DNA from: an uncultured Verrucomicrobiota bacterium
GTDB taxonomy: Bacteria; Verrucomicrobiota; Verrucomicrobiia; Limisphaerales; UBA9464
Direction: 5' to 3'
DNA: 6,562 bases
Assembly: GCA_903925515.1 (NCBI GenBank)
Contig: CAIYFP010000172.1
Location: 1 to 6,562 of the forward strand
Below the pieces are notes generated by a model, which saw only the letters and a list, made by a program, of their open reading frames with translations, was not told where the DNA came from and searched no databases. Below are positions 5,465 to 6,562 of the stretch, piece by piece. The position numbers were made by a program, and so were the translations under genes. The stretch's first letter is position 1, and each line of letters opens with the position of its first letter.

Positions 5465-6562
5465 ATGCACTACTTCACCCCGCACACGCCCGACGGCATC
5501 ATCGAGAACATCCGGTTCGAGTCCCCGGGCGTCTTCCAGTGCACGGCGCGTTTCTCCATGCCGGAAACATTCCGCCGACGCATCGACCATGGTGCCTCCG
5601 CCCTTTTTGCCGCGCGCAGCCGCATCTGCCGCCTCGGCATCGCCGTCAACCCCGCCGCCGAGGTCCGGTTCGAGTCGGACCATTGCCATCTCGAGCTCCG
5701 CGGCCGATCCCTCATCCCATCCTATCAACTCGAGCCCCTGCTCGCCGCATGCATGGTGCCAGGCGTCGGCATCGGGCGCCTTGTGGCTTGCGACCCGGCC
5801 GACCGTTGCACGGCGGACGAGATCCATGCGTCGCTCGGCGCCCGGGAGCTGCTGCTGCCGCGCGGGTACTCCCTCAACTCGGATGGCACGGTGGAGTTCC
5901 CGCCCCAGTTCTGCGTGTACGAGTTCGGGACGCCGGTCACGCGCGACCAGTTGTTCACCATCCTCAACCGCAACTACGGCAAGGACCTCCTCAACGCCCT
6001 CCAGTCCCGACGCAACATCGACGCCCTCGTCCTCCAGCCCGGCCATGGGGTCATCACCTCCTGCTCGATGTTCCTCAACCGGCATTATCTTGTCCTCGAC
6101 ACCGACTCCTCCGACTCCGCCGCCCACCTTTCCGCGCGGGTCCTTGACCCGCTCGAGACCCGCCTCTCCAAGGTGTTCCTCGAGTTCGAGAACACCTCCG
6201 CCTCCGTCGTCGTCAACCCGCGCGCCCGCGCGCGCATCTACCGCGCCGACCGCGAGGCCTACCCCCGCCGCAGCTTCGTCGCCGTCGGCGACGTCCCCCA
6301 ACCCGACACCGCGCGCGCCGCCTTCGAACAGGTGGAGTCCCTGTTCCATACGGCGCGAAAGCTCTCCGGCGATGCCCCAGGCCGGATCATCTGCGAGCAC
6401 GAGGACGCCCCGATGGCCGTCGGCGAGGTCGCCACCGGTCTCGTCTCCGGCATGGGCGGCGCCCGCTGCGCCCTCCATGCCCCCCGCCATTCCCTCCATC
6501 GTTCCCCCGAGGCCATGCGGCGACGCGCACGCGACCTGTCCGAGCGAAACCGCATCCCGACG
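5465..6562 (+). CDS. Unrecognised protein gene, 3' end beyond the window
   Basis: An open frame starts at the ATG at 5465-5467 and continues for 366 codons to the window edge without a stop. The protein begins MHYFTPHTPDGIIENIRF. I take it as real because third positions are overwhelmingly C or G and the peptide has a balanced composition with normal hydrophobic and aromatic patterning. Examples are GYSLNSDGTVEFP at 134-146, DQLFTILNRNYGKDLLNALQ at 161-180 and LSKVFLEFENTSASVVV at 234-250. The competing minus-strand frame over the same DNA is low-complexity and rich in G, E, D and V, typical of an antisense shadow. There is no signal peptide or membrane segment, so a cytoplasmic location is likely. 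About ten cysteines are scattered with no CxxC motif. From about residue 330 the sequence turns Arg/His-rich and may be a linker. No good Shine-Dalgarno sequence precedes the ATG, so the start is uncertain; in-frame codons upstream, such as the TTG at 5417, stay open. I do not recognise the family. Confidence 0.75.
   Translation, partial: MHYFTPHTPDGIIENIRFESPGVFQCTARFSMPETFRRRIDHGASALFAARSRICRLGIAVNPAAEVRFESDHCHLELRGRSLIPSYQLEPLLAACMVPGVGIGRLVACDPADRCTADEIHASLGARELLLPRGYSLNSDGTVEFPPQFCVYEFGTPVTRDQLFTILNRNYGKDLLNALQSRRNIDALVLQPGHGVITSCSMFLNRHYLVLDTDSSDSAAHLSARVLDPLETRLSKVFLEFENTSASVVVNPRARARIYRADREAYPRRSFVAVGDVPQPDTARAAFEQVESLFHTARKLSGDAPGRIICEHEDAPMAVGEVATGLVSGMGGARCALHAPRHSLHRSPEAMRRRARDLSERNRIPT

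Noticed and set aside
5539..6147. A 202-codon plus-strand frame inside the right-hand gene
   Set aside because: Pro/Arg/His-rich peptide out of frame with the better frame starting at 5465; it shows no protein-like patterning.
5261..6499. A 413-codon N-terminal extension of the DUF3050 frame
   Set aside because: The frame stays open but passes through the heptad repeat (giving SHLAPRTSHLAP-type peptide) and then reads antisense to the right-hand gene. The DUF3050 homology begins only after 5260.

Overview
The window is GC-rich DNA, best explained as chromosome of a Verrucomicrobiota bacterium, possibly from the Limisphaerales/Pedosphaera side. The main reason is a complete gene for a very large secreted protein of the type 'PVC-type heme-binding CxxCH protein' (Pirellula/Verrucomicrobium N-terminal domain, then HEAT-like helices, then a CxxCH cytochrome-type domain), a family largely confined to Planctomycetes and Verrucomicrobia. 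The finer placement is inference. The plus strand is richer in C than G on both sides of the divergent point, so the minus strand, which carries three of the four genes, is probably the leading strand.

Layout, left to right. (1) Positions 1-136, minus strand: the first 45 codons of a gene that leaves the window; I do not recognise its function. (2) Positions 185-554: a 370-bp element with 32-bp terminal inverted repeats (29/32 identical) and a hairpin-rich interior with no convincing gene. It looks like a MITE-type or REP/RAYT-associated non-autonomous element. It sits at the 3' end of the next gene and supplies that gene's last eight codons and its stop. (3) Positions 528-4145, minus strand: the PVC-type cytochrome protein, 1205 residues, with a signal peptide. 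(4) Positions 4146-4417: an intergenic gap with one strong GC-rich stem-loop. (5) Positions 4418-5260, minus strand: a DUF3050-family protein with a heme-oxygenase-like helical fold. (6) Positions 5261-5464: a divergent intergenic region holding sixteen consecutive 7-bp units. They are G-rich in the left half and C-rich in the right half, forming a large imperfect dyad with a G-quadruplex-type motif on each strand. (7) Positions 5465-6562, plus strand: a reading frame of at least 366 codons running off the right edge. It appears to be a real but unrecognised protein gene.

The DUF3050 gene, the cytochrome-type gene and the left partial gene all point the same way, but the gaps (272 bp, then 391 bp containing the element) argue against a tight operon. 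I see no defence system, CRISPR array, RNA gene or complete transposase gene. The least ordinary parts are the inverted-repeat element fused to the cytochrome gene's 3' end, the heptad/dyad/G-quadruplex region between the divergent genes, and the unrecognised gene at the right edge.
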